DNA of 64,000 bases, taken from NCBI RefSeq assembly GCF_034555375.1, contig NZ_CP140706.1:673001-737000 (forward strand), in the 5' to 3' direction. How positions within the stretch are numbered: the stretch's first letter is position 1; each line of letters starts with the position of its first letter. Position numbers and translations under genes: made by a program. The notes below the pieces were generated by a model that saw only the letters and a program-made list of their open reading frames with translations, ran no database searches and was not told the DNA's origin. The DNA is from Pseudomonas sp. B33.4 (GTDB taxonomy: Bacteria; Pseudomonadota; Gammaproteobacteria; Pseudomonadales; Pseudomonadaceae). Below are positions 10,084 to 19,230 of the stretch, piece by piece.

Positions 10084-11349
10084 TCAGTTGCTCTTCACCG
10101 CATAATCGGGCTTCTTGTCGTTGCCCTGAATGAACGGGCTCCACGGTTGCGCGCGAATCGGCCCTTCGGTCTGCCACACCACGTTGAACTGACCATCAGC
10201 CTGAATCTCACCGATCATCACCGGTTTGTGCAGGTGGTGATTGGTCTTGTCCATGGTCAGCGTGTAGCCCGACGGTGCGGCAAAGGTCTGCCCGGCGAGG
10301 GCTTCGCGGACTTTGTCGACGTCAGTGGATTTGGCTTTCTCAACCGCCTGCGCCCACATGTGGATGCCGACGTAAGTGGCTTCCATCGGGTCGTTGGTCA
10401 CGGCTTTGTCCGCGCCCGGCAAGTTGTGTTTCTTCGCGTAGGCTTTCCAGTCATCGACGAACTTTTTGTTCACCGGGTTCTCGACGGATTCGAAGTAGTT
10501 CCATGCCGCGAGGTTGCCCACCAGCGGTTTGGTGTCGATGCCGCGCAGTTCTTCTTCGCCGACCGAGAACGCTACAACCGGTACGTCGGTGGCTTTCAGG
10601 CCCTGGTTGGCCAGCTCTTTATAGAACGGCACGTTGGAGTCGCCGTTGACCGTCGAGATCACCGCAGTCTTGCCGCCAGCCGAGAATTTTTTGATGTTGG
10701 CGACGATGGTTTGATAGTCGCTGTGACCGAACGGCGTGTAGACCTCTTCGATGTCCTTGTCGGCCACACCTTTGGAGTGCAGGAACGAACGCAGGATCTT
10801 GTTGGTGGTGCGCGGGTAAACGTAGTCGGTGCCGAGCAGGAAGTAGCGCTTGGCGCTGCCGCCTTCTTCGCTCATCAGATATTCAACGGCAGGAATCGCT
10901 TGCTGGTTCGGCGCAGCGCCGGTGTAGAACACGTTCGGCGACATCTCTTCACCTTCGTATTGCACCGGGTAGAACAGCAGACCGTTGAGCTCTTCGAACA
11001 CCGGCAACACCGATTTACGCGACACCGATGTCCAGCAGCCGAACACCACGGCAACCTTGTCCTGGGTCAGCAACTGTCGGCCCTTTTCGGCGAACAGCGG
11101 CCAGTTCGACGCCGGGTCAACCACCACCGGTTCAAGCATCTTGCCGTTCACACCGCCCTTGGCGTTGATCTCGTCGATGGTCATCAGCGCCATGTCTTTG
11201 AGCGACGTTTCGGAGATCGCCATGGTGCCGGACAACGAATGCAGAATCCCGACCTTGATGGTCTCGGCGGCCTGGACAGTCCAGGTCATGCCCATCGCGG
11301 CAATGGATGCCGTGAGTGTGAAAGCCTTGATCAAACTGCGACGCTTCAT
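10084..11349 (-). CDS. urtA: Urea ABC transporter substrate-binding protein UrtA
   Basis: Periplasmic binding protein that captures urea for UrtBCDE. From the ATG at 11349 (GGAG upstream) it has 421 residues with an export signal MKRRSLIKAF...MGMTWTVQA. The mature part starts with ETIKVGILHSLSGTMAISE and continues with VVVDPASNWPLFAEKGRQLL and VFGCWTSVSRKSVLPVFEE, characteristic of the urea/short-amide branch of the LivJ fold. Upstream of it is a sigma-54-type promoter, consistent with induction under nitrogen limitation. An in-frame extension upstream would be translated leader and is rejected. Confidence 0.96.
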   Translation of the reverse strand: MKRRSLIKAFTLTASIAAMGMTWTVQAAETIKVGILHSLSGTMAISETSLKDMALMTIDEINAKGGVNGKMLEPVVVDPASNWPLFAEKGRQLLTQDKVAVVFGCWTSVSRKSVLPVFEELNGLLFYPVQYEGEEMSPNVFYTGAAPNQQAIPAVEYLMSEEGGSAKRYFLLGTDYVYPRTTNKILRSFLHSKGVADKDIEEVYTPFGHSDYQTIVANIKKFSAGGKTAVISTVNGDSNVPFYKELANQGLKATDVPVVAFSVGEEELRGIDTKPLVGNLAAWNYFESVENPVNKKFVDDWKAYAKKHNLPGADKAVTNDPMEATYVGIHMWAQAVEKAKSTDVDKVREALAGQTFAAPSGYTLTMDKTNHHLHKPVMIGEIQADGQFNVVWQTEGPIRAQPWSPFIQGNDKKPDYAVKSN

Positions 11350-11415
11350 TGTGCGATCTCCGTGAACGTTTGAAGTTTTTTTGGTTGGCAGATGCGGACG
11401 ACTGAAGGTGTGTTT

Positions 11416-11431
11416 TGCAAGGGCTGTGCCC
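11416..11431 (-). promoter_or_regulatory. Sigma-54 (RpoN) promoter of urtA
   Basis: Read on the minus strand the site is GGGCACAGCCCTTGCA: the -24 GGCAC and -12 TTGCA elements are separated by exactly five bases, as in the TGGCAC-N5-TTGCA consensus with one mismatch. It lies about 67 bases upstream of the urtA ATG. Further upstream, TGCACCA and TGGTGCA half-sites (about 11484-11520) could serve NtrC, but their spacing is wider than the standard site. Confidence 0.65.
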
Positions 11432-11544
11432 GGTCGGGTTTTGGCAAGAAAATGTCGTGTTAGAGCGGTTGACTGCATGGCGCATGCACCACGAAGGAAC
11501 GTCCATGGCGCGTTGGTGCAGGCCGCCGCGCCAGATTGGGGCGC

Positions 11545-11576
11545 AAAAAAATCCCGTGCAGGCGACCCTGCACGGG
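11545..11576 (-). terminator. Rho-independent terminator of the copper operon
   Basis: On the minus strand CCCGTGCAGG-GTCG-CCTGCACGGG forms a 10-bp stem with a 4-base loop followed by ATTTTTTT. It lies 30 bases beyond the stop of the PepSY gene. Confidence 0.85.
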
Positions 11577-11605
11577 ATTGGCGTTGAAGAAGATCGAGTG
11601 CGGGT

Positions 11606-12985
11606 TCAGGAAGAAGTCGAGGCAGACCCGGTTGGTCGGTTCATCCGCGCCAGCAGCAATCGATCCAGCAACCACACCACCACCAGCGAAGCCCCCACCA
11701 GCGGAAACACCACCGCCAGCGCCAACATGATCACCACCCCGGTTTTCCACTTCGGCAAATCATGACGCAGCGGCGGCACACCCAATTTGCCTTGTGGCCG
11801 ACGCTTCCACCAGATCACCACGCCGCTTACGGCGCTGAGCAGAATCATCAGGCAGATCAGCAGGACGACAATCTGGTTGAAGGTGCCGAACATCTTGCCT
11901 TCGTGGAGCATCACGCCGATTTCCGTGGCGCGGGCAACGCTGCCGTATTGCTCGAAACGCACATCGGCGAGCACTTTGCCGGTGTACTGATCGACGTGCA
12001 GGGTGGCGTCGTTGCGCGGGTCATCGGCGAACACGGCGATGGTGAACACGCCGGTGGCGGTGGTCGGCAGGGTGATGCTGTAACCCGGCTCGACCTTGCG
12101 CTGAGTGGCGATGTTCTGCACGTCTTGCAGGCTGATCCCAGGTGCCGCCGGGCCCGCATTGGCGCTGCCGTGGGCCATGTGTTCGGCGTGGTCGCCGGAC
12201 ATTGGCATCGGTGTGTTTTCCATCGCCCAGGGCACGGTCTGACGCGTGGCGCTGTTGAGGCTGCGCGCCTCGACGTCGGAGGTCGGTACGTTGTCCCACA
12301 TCGCCGCCGGGAACACGTTCCACACTTGCGCATATTGCTTGCCCCAGAAGCCGGTCCAGGTCATGCCGCTGAGCAACATCACCAGCAACAGTGTTGCGCC
12401 CCAGAACCCGGTGACCGCGTGCATATCACGCCACAACACGCGGCCGCGACTGTTCAGACGCGGCCACAGAATGCCCGCTGCCTGACCGCGCGGCCACCAC
12501 AGGAACAGGCCGGACACCACCAGCACCACACCCCAACCGGCAGCCATTTCGATGAGGCGGTCACCAATGGTGCCGATCATCAATTCGCCGTGAATGGCGC
12601 GGGCGATGGCTTGCAGATTTTGCTTGGCATCCTGCTCGCCAAGGATGTCGCCGTGGTACGGATCAACGAATACGTTGAGCTCCTGTCCGGCATTCTTTAC
12701 TACAAACTGCGCGCTGCGCTCGGCGTTGACCGGCGGCAGGTATTGGCTGACCTGGCCTTGTGGATAAGCGCTTTTTACTCGTTGCAGCAGGTCATCGGCC
12801 GGGACGGTGTGATGACCGGCGGGGACGTTGAGCAGGCTGCTGTACATCAGCGAATCGAGTTGCGGTTTGAACAGGTAAATGATGCCGGTCAGGGCCAGCA
12901 TCACCATGAACGGTGCGACGAAGAGGCCTGCGTAAAAATGCCAACGCCAGGCCAGGTTGTAGAAATTCGGTTTGGGCTGTTTCAT
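11606..12985 (-). CDS. PepSY-domain inner-membrane protein of the copper operon
   Basis: A PiuB/PepSY_TM family protein of 459 residues with four main membrane segments: around 17-40, about 150-165, about 195-215 and a C-terminal pair from about 370 to 445. Family members act as inner-membrane reductase or assembly partners of TonB receptors, mostly for iron siderophores. Here a Met/His-rich loop, PMPMSGDHAEHMAHGS, lies in the periplasmic region, which fits copper handling. The ATG at 12985 has GGAG at good spacing; the GTG just before it is less likely. It is last in the operon after the OprC-type receptor and is followed by a strong terminator. Reduction or release of copper is inference. 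Confidence 0.85.
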   Translation of the reverse strand: MKQPKPNFYNLAWRWHFYAGLFVAPFMVMLALTGIIYLFKPQLDSLMYSSLLNVPAGHHTVPADDLLQRVKSAYPQGQVSQYLPPVNAERSAQFVVKNAGQELNVFVDPYHGDILGEQDAKQNLQAIARAIHGELMIGTIGDRLIEMAAGWGVVLVVSGLFLWWPRGQAAGILWPRLNSRGRVLWRDMHAVTGFWGATLLLVMLLSGMTWTGFWGKQYAQVWNVFPAAMWDNVPTSDVEARSLNSATRQTVPWAMENTPMPMSGDHAEHMAHGSANAGPAAPGISLQDVQNIATQRKVEPGYSITLPTTATGVFTIAVFADDPRNDATLHVDQYTGKVLADVRFEQYGSVARATEIGVMLHEGKMFGTFNQIVVLLICLMILLSAVSGVVIWWKRRPQGKLGVPPLRHDLPKWKTGVVIMLALAVVFPLVGASLVVVWLLDRLLLARMNRPTGSASTSS

Positions 12986-13016
12986 CACGTGTGCTCCGCT
13001 GGGCGAATTTTTCTAG

Positions 13017-13098
13017 ATCAAAAGATCGCAGCCTTCGGCAGCTCCTACAGGGTGTACGCGCTCCCATGTAGGAGCCGGCGCAGCCTGCGATCTTTTGA
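13017..13098. repeat. REP-like inverted pair, AAAGATCGCAGCCTTCGGCAG family
   Basis: ATCAAAAGATCGCAGCCTTC (13017-) and its inverse ending GCCTGCGATCTTTTGA (13098) flank a short centre between the receptor and PepSY genes. The same family occurs at 45680-45761 and 54244-54330. Confidence 0.85.
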
Positions 13099-13107
13099 CT
13101 TTTCTTG

Positions 13108-15228
13108 TTAGAAACTCATGTCGACCTTGGTCCAGAGCGTGCGCCCCGGCTCATTGATCGCTTGCGGGTCGTTGGCCGGGTAGCCGAACCCGGCGTTGCC
13201 CGCCAGGTTCAGGTGTTCGGCGTAAGCCTTGCCGAACAGGTTGTCGACGCCGCTGCTGACCTTCCAGTTCTTATTGATCCGATAGGCACCGTTGAGTGAG
13301 AACACGCCGAAGCCCGAACTCTTGTCGTAATCCTTGCCGACCACGTTGCCCTTGTTCTGGTCGATACGGTTCTGCGCGGCAACCACCCTCCACAGTGCGC
13401 CAGCGCTCCAGTTGTCTTCGCTATAAGTCATACCGAACCGCGCATCCAGCGGCGGCATCTGCGGCAGAGCCTTGCCGTCACTGCTGTTCTTGCCCCAGGC
13501 GTAGGCCAGGGTCGCATCGGCTTTCCAGTGGTCGGTGAGTCTGTAGGCGGCACCGAGCTCACCACCCATGATTCGCGCGTCGATGTTCTCGGCGCGCGAG
13601 GTGCTCATGCCCATCATTACCGGGGTGTAGTCGAAGAGGATGTAGTCGCGTACCACGCCGACATAACCCGAGGCCCAGGCTTCGAGGTCGGCGCTCTTGT
13701 AGTTCACGCCGAAGTCGAACTGGGTGGTCTTTTCCGGTTTGATCGAATCGAACGCATTGATCGATCCGGCCGGGCCGGACTTGGGCGAAAACAGTTCCCA
13801 GTAATCCGGGAAGCGTTGCGCGTGGCCCAAACCTGCATAGAGCGTGGTCGGGCTGTCGGCAAGATCATGCTCGTAGCGGATGAAACCGCTGGGCAGGGTG
13901 TCGGCGCGGGTGTCGTCGGCGGTCGGGTTCGGGCGAGTCATCATTCCCGAGCCAGTGGTCTGCCGGTAATCCTTGGCCGAGGCACGGTCGACGCGGGCAC
14001 CAGTGATCAGGCGATCACGGTCGGCGGCGTACCAGGTCATTTCACTGAATACGCCGTAGTTATGGAAGTCGGCGTCCTTGCTGTACGGCTGATCTTTGTA
14101 GGTGTCGATGCCCATGCCGCTGCGCTGACGGTGTTCGTTGGTCTGCGCGTCGAGGCCGGTGATCAGTTGGATGTCAGCCCAGCGCCAGGTTGCCTTGATC
14201 CGTGCGCCGAGGGTGCGGCGATCAACGTTGGACGCCATAGGCCCCGACATCATGCCGGTGCCGGACGGCGTGCGCAGGGTGTAGTTGTCCATCACGTGGT
14301 CGGCGTAGTTGTAGTAGACCTGTGCTTCGAGTTTCTCCAGCACGTCGGTGATGTTGGATTTTTCGAAACGCAGGCCGAGGCTTTCACGCAAGAACTGCGA
14401 ACCGTCCATGCCGCGTCCGGCGTAGCGTGCTTCACCGTCGCCCTTGCCGGCGGTGAGTTCGATCAGGGTGTCGGCGTCCGGTGTCCAGCCGACGGCGATA
14501 TCGCCGTTCCACTTGTCGTAGCGCGAGGCGACGATGTCGTTGTTGCCGTCGCGGTAATCGTCGGAATGCGCGGTATTGCCGATCACGCGCACGTAGCCCA
14601 ACGGACCTCCGGCAGCGGCATCGACGACCTTGTCGAAGCGTCCGTGAGAGCCGGCAAGGATGCTTGCGTTCACGCGGGTACCGAGTTCACCGAAGCTCTC
14701 CGGTTCACGGTCAAACAACACCGTACCCGCCGACGCGCCCGGGCCCCAAAGTACGGTTTGCGGGCCTTTGATCACCGTAAGTTTGTCGTAGGTTTCCGGC
14801 GAGATGTACGAAGTCGGCGCGTCCATCCGCCCCGGGCAGGCACCGAGCATCATGCTGCCGTTGGTGAGGATATTCAGGCGTGAGCCGAACATGCCGCGCA
14901 GCACCGGATCGCCGTTGGTGCCGCCATTGCGCACCAGCGCAAAGCCCGGAATGGTCTTCAGATAATCGCCGCCGTCGCTGGCCGGCACCGGTTGGCGCGG
15001 GTCTTTTGGATTGGTGACGATGGTCAGCGGTGAACTCGGGGCGATCGCAGTGATCACCGTCGGGCTGAGTTCTTCGTTGTGACCGGCATGATCATCTGCC
15101 AGCACCAGCGGGGACAGCAGAACGCCGCAAAGGACGGCGGTAGCGTGCCTGAAACGAATCCGCGATTCGTTCAAAGCGAAGGACGCCGGGGCAGCACCCA
15201 AGCGTGGAACAGCAGTAAACCTGGACAT
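13108..15228 (-). CDS. oprC: TonB-dependent copper receptor OprC
   Basis: Outer-membrane 22-strand barrel with a plug domain, importing copper with TonB energy. From the ATG at 15228 it has 706 residues with an N-terminal signal ending near SPLVLA. The mature start is His-rich (DDHAGHNEE). The plug contains LRGMFGSRLNILTNGSMMLG followed at once by CPGRM, the CxxxM motif that binds copper in P. aeruginosa OprC, and VIKGPQTVLWGPGASAGTVL. Met pairs such as SGTGMMSGPM and MMGMS occur in loops. The C-terminus TLWTKVDMSF ends in Phe as barrels do. A second ATG at 15240 is possible, but GGA spacing favours 15228. Neighbours are all copper-related. Confidence 0.94.
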   Translation of the reverse strand: MSRFTAVPRLGAAPASFALNESRIRFRHATAVLCGVLLSPLVLADDHAGHNEELSPTVITAIAPSSPLTIVTNPKDPRQPVPASDGGDYLKTIPGFALVRNGGTNGDPVLRGMFGSRLNILTNGSMMLGACPGRMDAPTSYISPETYDKLTVIKGPQTVLWGPGASAGTVLFDREPESFGELGTRVNASILAGSHGRFDKVVDAAAGGPLGYVRVIGNTAHSDDYRDGNNDIVASRYDKWNGDIAVGWTPDADTLIELTAGKGDGEARYAGRGMDGSQFLRESLGLRFEKSNITDVLEKLEAQVYYNYADHVMDNYTLRTPSGTGMMSGPMASNVDRRTLGARIKATWRWADIQLITGLDAQTNEHRQRSGMGIDTYKDQPYSKDADFHNYGVFSEMTWYAADRDRLITGARVDRASAKDYRQTTGSGMMTRPNPTADDTRADTLPSGFIRYEHDLADSPTTLYAGLGHAQRFPDYWELFSPKSGPAGSINAFDSIKPEKTTQFDFGVNYKSADLEAWASGYVGVVRDYILFDYTPVMMGMSTSRAENIDARIMGGELGAAYRLTDHWKADATLAYAWGKNSSDGKALPQMPPLDARFGMTYSEDNWSAGALWRVVAAQNRIDQNKGNVVGKDYDKSSGFGVFSLNGAYRINKNWKVSSGVDNLFGKAYAEHLNLAGNAGFGYPANDPQAINEPGRTLWTKVDMSF

Positions 15229-15312
15229 GACAATTTCCATCAAACAGTCGTAAACGACACGGCCGGCAGCCTGAAGCTGTCTTCTCAACCGTGTGCAATC
15301 AAAGGTGCGTGT

Positions 15313-15759
15313 TTACGCTGCGACGGGCGGGGCGCGGCTGCGCGCTCCGGGAAAAAAGGTCTGCCGGGCATGACCCAGGCGTGGCGAGGGCGGGGTGAAA
15401 GTGTTCAGCGGCGGGATATTGAAGGCGACGAAATCGCCGCCGCCGGTCAGTGCCGGGCAATTGAACAGCAGGCTGCAGTAACCGCATTTTTCCCACAGCA
15501 CGTGGTGCGAAGATTGCGGTGGGCAGTGTTCGGCGCTGGGTTTTGCATCATGGCCGCTGTGGTCCATGCCCGGCATGTCCATCGCCAGGTCCATGCTCAT
15601 CGGCATGGAAGTCGAGGCGTGTTGATCCATCGGCATCGACTGAGAAATCAGTGGGCCGATGAAGATCATCAACATGGCGAACAGGGCGATCCAGCTGCCG
15701 CGAGTCAGGTGTTGAGTCTGACGGCGTTGCAGTGGCGGCCTGGCGCTTAGCGGGCGCAT
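15313..15759 (-). CDS. DUF2946 protein, Met/His-rich, copper operon
   Basis: A small DUF2946 protein of 148 residues. A basic N-terminus and one hydrophobic segment (SWIALFAMLMIFIGPLIS) suggest an exported or membrane-anchored protein. The following region is rich in Met and His (MPMDQHASTSMPMSMDLAM, then MPGMDHSGHD) and a CGYCSLL motif follows, both suited to binding Cu(I). It lies between the PCuAC gene and oprC. The biochemical role of the family is not established; copper binding is inferred from composition and neighbours. Confidence 0.85.
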   Translation of the reverse strand: MRPLSARPPLQRRQTQHLTRGSWIALFAMLMIFIGPLISQSMPMDQHASTSMPMSMDLAMDMPGMDHSGHDAKPSAEHCPPQSSHHVLWEKCGYCSLLFNCPALTGGGDFVAFNIPPLNTFTPPSPRLGHARQTFFPGARSRAPPVAA

Positions 15760-15780
15760 GGGCGGAGTCTGCCGAAAGGC

Positions 15781-16260
15781 TTACTGGGCGTGCGCGTGGG
15801 CCTGCGTGGTTTCCGGCGGTTTCTTCTGCACCGAGACTTCGACGGTGACGTCACCGGACTTCTCGAAATGCATCGTCAGCGGGAAGCGCTTGCCGTCGCT
15901 GAGCAGGCTGCGATCGGTCGGGTTGAGCAGCATCACGTGATAGGCCATCGGCGCAAAGGTCACGTTGCCGCCGGCCGGAATGGCCACGCTCGGCACTTGC
16001 TGCATCTTCATCAGATCGCCCTGCATGACGTGTTCGTGCAGTTGCGCTTCGGGGGCAATGGGCGAGTCGACGCTGAGCAGGCGGTCGCCCGTCTTGCCTC
16101 CGTTGTGAATGACGAAGTAGGCGGCAACCGTTGGCGCATTCGGCGGCAGCTCTTGCGACCACGGATGAGCGATTTCCAGCTCGCCGGCCTTGTATTCGTG
16201 AGCATGGGCAAAGCACGCCGGCAACAGCAGCGCAGCGACGACGATGAGTTTGTTCAACAT
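15781..16260 (-). CDS. Periplasmic copper chaperone PCuAC
   Basis: A PCu(A)C-family copper chaperone of 159 residues with signal peptide MLNKLIVVAALLLPACFAHA. The copper site residues are visible: HEHVM in the first half, then two Met in GDLMKM, and MAYHVML in the second half, matching the H-M-M-H-M pattern of the family. The extreme C-terminus is also His-rich (QAHAHAQ). Such proteins take copper in the periplasm and hand it to cytochrome oxidase assembly or other targets. It lies within a copper uptake operon between two DUF2946 genes. Confidence 0.93.
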   Translation of the reverse strand: MLNKLIVVAALLLPACFAHAHEYKAGELEIAHPWSQELPPNAPTVAAYFVIHNGGKTGDRLLSVDSPIAPEAQLHEHVMQGDLMKMQQVPSVAIPAGGNVTFAPMAYHVMLLNPTDRSLLSDGKRFPLTMHFEKSGDVTVEVSVQKKPPETTQAHAHAQ

Positions 16261-16308
16261 GGCAGTTCTCCAGAACGATTTGAAACGCAGGTCAATTGCG
16301 CGAACAGA

Positions 16309-16707
16309 TCAAACCAGAGGGGATGCACGGGGATTGAGACTTGGCCATTGCTGGCGCGGCGTGGGCGTTTGCAGCAAGGCGGGCGCTACACTGCGATTGC
16401 TTTCATAGCGGGCGAAATACAGCTGCGGCGAATGCCCCGGCAACGCCACCAACGGCGCCGAGCCCGAGCAGCACCAGCAATGCTGCATGTTCGAATGTGT
16501 ATCGTTGGCCGGGGCTTTTTGATCGATGGTGCCGATGTTGATCGCCACCATCTTCGTCCCGCTGCCGGTGCAGAAACTGCTCCAGAGCAACTGTTCGGCC
16601 GGTGAACTGGCCGCCTGCGCCATCGCCCCGGTCATCGGCATGGCGAGCATGTTGAACAGCACTGCAAAGCAGGCGATCCAGGCAATTGCCAGCCGGTGTC
16701 GGTTCAT
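16309..16707 (-). CDS. DUF2946 protein, first gene of the copper operon
   Basis: A 132-residue DUF2946 protein with an N-terminal signal-like segment (LAIAWIACFAVLFNMLAMPM). A CWCC motif near residue 80 follows the segment THSNMQH, giving clustered Cys, Met and His suited to metal binding. It heads the row DUF2946, PCuAC, DUF2946, oprC, PepSY. It differs from the second DUF2946 protein in its Cys motif (CWCC instead of CGYC), so the two may hold copper differently; that is inference. Confidence 0.82.
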   Translation of the reverse strand: MNRHRLAIAWIACFAVLFNMLAMPMTGAMAQAASSPAEQLLWSSFCTGSGTKMVAINIGTIDQKAPANDTHSNMQHCWCCSGSAPLVALPGHSPQLYFARYESNRSVAPALLQTPTPRQQWPSLNPRASPLV

Positions 16708-16754
16708 GGGACAGATCCATTGGGTGGGCGATCAGGCGCGGCTATTTAGCCTGA

Positions 16755-17066
16755 TCAGGGCCGATAAGTAAAAAAGCGTCGTGCGGTTTGGTGTCGCAGC
16801 GCTTCCTGCAAGAGCTTGAGAAGCCTGCGCCCCAGCTCGATTTCGCCGTTATAAATGAGTGTAGCGGCTTCGATTCGCATTGCCTGGGCGAAATTCGAGT
16901 CGCTTTCTATTCGTGCACGAATGGTCTGCTTGACGTCTCGAAGTGCTACTCGGTTGAGCTGCCCATCGCCCGAGTCTTCGATCTCACAGCCCTTGATGTA
17001 TTCGCTAAGATCGACAGGTGTTTTTAGGTAATCCTTGACGTCGAAACGGGAGAATTTTTCTGACAT
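16755..17066 (-). CDS. Small hypothetical protein resembling an addiction-module antidote N-terminus
   Basis: A 103-residue soluble protein. Its first half (FSRFDVKDYLKTPVDLSEYI, then RVALRDVKQTI) resembles the start of the COG3636/HigA-type antidote family, which typically reads WDAAEYLKT..DIAAYLEA followed by AALGDIARA. The second half (FAQAMRIEAATLIYNGEIEL onward) lacks the helix-turn-helix those proteins need for DNA binding and no toxin gene is adjacent. It may be a diverged or domain-swapped orphan. It ends 47 bases upstream of the copper operon on the same strand. Function unknown. Confidence 0.6.
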   Translation of the reverse strand: MSEKFSRFDVKDYLKTPVDLSEYIKGCEIEDSGDGQLNRVALRDVKQTIRARIESDSNFAQAMRIEAATLIYNGEIELGRRLLKLLQEALRHQTARRFFTYRP

Positions 17067-17211
17067 TGGATGTGTACGCCCTTGGAATCAAAGACGTTGA
17101 GCGTAGAGGTGGACGCTGGCTGCCGATAGTCAGTGATTCGTTAAGTTGTTGTGGGCAGTGTCCGGCGCGTTTGTAGGATTCAAGTCAGATATCCGGCCGA
17201 GCCCCTGACAT

Positions 17212-17301
17212 TGTGGGAGCGAGCCTGCTCGCGAAAGCGGTGGGTCAGGCAATGATCTGCAGACTTTGCCGACGTCTTCGCGAGCAGGCTCGCTCCCACA
17301 G
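17212..17301. repeat. REP-like inverted pair, GTGGGAGCGAGCCTGCTCGC family
   Basis: TGTGGGAGCGAGCCTGCTCG at 17212 and its inverse ending CTCGCTCCCACAG at 17301. It is the only recognisable object in the 17067-17407 gap between the small hypothetical gene and cobK. Confidence 0.85.
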
Positions 17302-17407
17302 TGGTCGGTGGCGAACACGTAGTCTGTGTACGTCGCGAACCTTGTGGAAGCGGCGGTGCGACTATTCGACCTGCACGCGAAGGCGTCCGTGAGAACTGCG
17401 CTTGTTT

Positions 17408-18136
17408 TTAGATAAGGTTAACGGTCGCGAGGGCCATGAGGATTTCGTCGACCGAGGCAAACTCCCGATCAACCCCCGGCAACCCCGGACGCTTCAATAC
17501 AATTACCGGCACCCCACGCTCGCGCGCCACTTCCAGCTTTGGCTCGGTCGCGGTGCTGCCGCTGTTCTTGCTGATCAACACATCGATCTGCCGCCGCTCG
17601 AACAGCGCTCGCTCATCCTCCAGCAGAAACGGCCCGCGTGCGCCGATCACTTCGCAGCGTTCGTTGCCGGGATAGACGTCGAGTGCGCGCAGAGTCCAGA
17701 ACTGTTCCGCAGGGATTTCATCGAGGTGCTGCAGCGGTTCGCGGCCGAGGGTGAACAATGGACGGCGGAAAGGCTTGAGGGCAGCGATCAACTCGGCCCA
17801 GTCGCTGACTTCGCGCCAGTCATCACCGGGCTGCGGCTGCCACGCCGGACGGCGCAAAGCCCAGCAGGGGATGCCGGTCAGTCGCGCGGCGGTTGCGGCG
17901 TTCTGGCTGATCTGTGCGGCATAGGGATGCGTGGCATCGAGCAGCAGATCGATGCCTTCGTCGCGAATGAATTGCGCCAGCCCCTCAGCGCCCCCGTAGC
18001 CACCGACGCGCACCTGACAAGTCAGATCCGTCGGCACCCGGCCAACACCGGCGAGGCTGTAGATATGTTCTGGCCCGAGCGTGCGGGCAATCGCCAGCGC
18101 TTCCGTCACGCCGCCCAACAGCAAAATCCGCTTCAT
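17408..18136 (-). CDS. cobK: Precorrin-6A reductase
   Basis: CobK/CbiJ family enzyme that reduces precorrin-6A to dihydroprecorrin-6 with NADPH in corrin ring synthesis. At 242 residues it is full length. It starts [17 protein letters not shown] (nucleotide-binding loop) and has [17 protein letters not shown] and [19 protein letters not shown], both typical of the family. Its start overlaps the stop of the cbiD gene by four bases, so it is last in the cobL-cbiD-cobK operon. Confidence 0.95.
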   Translation of the reverse strand: MKRILLLGGVTEALAIARTLGPEHIYSLAGVGRVPTDLTCQVRVGGYGGAEGLAQFIRDEGIDLLLDATHPYAAQISQNAATAARLTGIPCWALRRPAWQPQPGDDWREVSDWAELIAALKPFRRPLFTLGREPLQHLDEIPAEQFWTLRALDVYPGNERCEVIGARGPFLLEDERALFERRQIDVLISKNSGSTATEPKLEVARERGVPVIVLKRPGLPGVDREFASVDEILMALATVNLI

Positions 18137-19230
18137 GCAAAACCTCCGGCCTGCCCGACGATCCCGCCCTGACGATCAATCGCAAACACCTCGACCTGCA
18201 CCTGCGCCGGCACCACGCTGCGGGCAAAATTCAGCGCATGGCGGCAGACTTCATCACCGAGCGCGATCCCTGCCGCACTGGCCATGGCCAGCGCCTGCTG
18301 ACTGGTATTGGCCTCACGAATGCCTTGTAGCAATGGCTCCTCGGCGCCTATCGCCGCTGCCCATTCCGCCAGTTGCGGCAGGTCGATACTCGAATGCCGC
18401 GAATGCAAATCCATGTGCCCGGCCGCCAGTTTGCTGATCTTGCCGAAGCCGCCGCACAGGCTGAGCTTATCCACAGGCACTTTGCGCAAATGTTTGAGCA
18501 CGGCGCCGACGAAATCGCCCATTTCGATCAGGGCGATTTCCGGCAGATCGTAGACCCGGCGCATGGTGTCTTCGCTGGCATTACCGGTGCAGGCAGCGAT
18601 GTGCAGATAACCATTGGTTTTCGCCACATCGATGCCTTGATGGATCGAGGCGATGTATGCCGCGCAAGAGAACGGCCGGACGATGCCGCTGGTGCCGAGG
18701 ATCGACAGCCCGCCAAGAATGCCCAGCCGTGGGTTCATGGTTTTCAGCGCCAGCGCTTCGCCGCCTTCGACGTTGACCGTGACGTCGAAGCCGCCGCCAT
18801 AGCCGGTTTCGGCGGCGAGCAGACTCAGGTGGTCACTGATCATTTTGCGTGGCACCGGGTTGATCGCCGGTTCGCCGACGCCGAGCACCAGTCCCGGCCG
18901 CGTCACGGTGCCCACGCCGGCACCGGCATTGAAGCGAATCCCCGGCTCGGCCATTAGCCTTACCCGCGAATAGAGCAGGGCACCGTGAGTCACGTCGGGA
19001 TCGTCGCCGGCATCCTTGATCGTTCCGGCCTCGGCGCCGTCATCGGTCAAACGACAGAACTCCAGACGCATCTGCACCTGTTTGCCTTTGGGCAAAACAA
19101 TCTGCACCGCATCGGCGGAGTGTCCGCCGAGCAACAGACGCGCGGCGGCAAGACTGGTGGCGGTGGCGCAGCTGCCGGTGGTCAGGCCGCTGCGCAAGGG
19201 CGCGGGTTGTTCGGCGGTTTCGTCACGCAT
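18133..19230 (-). CDS. cbiD: Cobalt-precorrin-5B C1-methyltransferase, CbiD type
   Basis: Methylates C1 of the corrin precursor. At 365 residues from the ATG at 19230 ([20 protein letters not shown]) it has the standard CbiD start with [12 protein letters not shown], then [17 protein letters not shown] and [19 protein letters not shown]. Its start lies inside the end of cobL (8-base overlap). CbiD belongs by origin to the anaerobic pathway, while cobG in this cluster is an oxygen-using enzyme; this combination is usual in Pseudomonas, where CbiD stands in for CobF. Confidence 0.94.
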   Translation of the reverse strand: MRDETAEQPAPLRSGLTTGSCATATSLAAARLLLGGHSADAVQIVLPKGKQVQMRLEFCRLTDDGAEAGTIKDAGDDPDVTHGALLYSRVRLMAEPGIRFNAGAGVGTVTRPGLVLGVGEPAINPVPRKMISDHLSLLAAETGYGGGFDVTVNVEGGEALALKTMNPRLGILGGLSILGTSGIVRPFSCAAYIASIHQGIDVAKTNGYLHIAACTGNASEDTMRRVYDLPEIALIEMGDFVGAVLKHLRKVPVDKLSLCGGFGKISKLAAGHMDLHSRHSSIDLPQLAEWAAAIGAEEPLLQGIREANTSQQALAMASAAGIALGDEVCRHALNFARSVVPAQVQVEVFAIDRQGGIVGQAGGFA

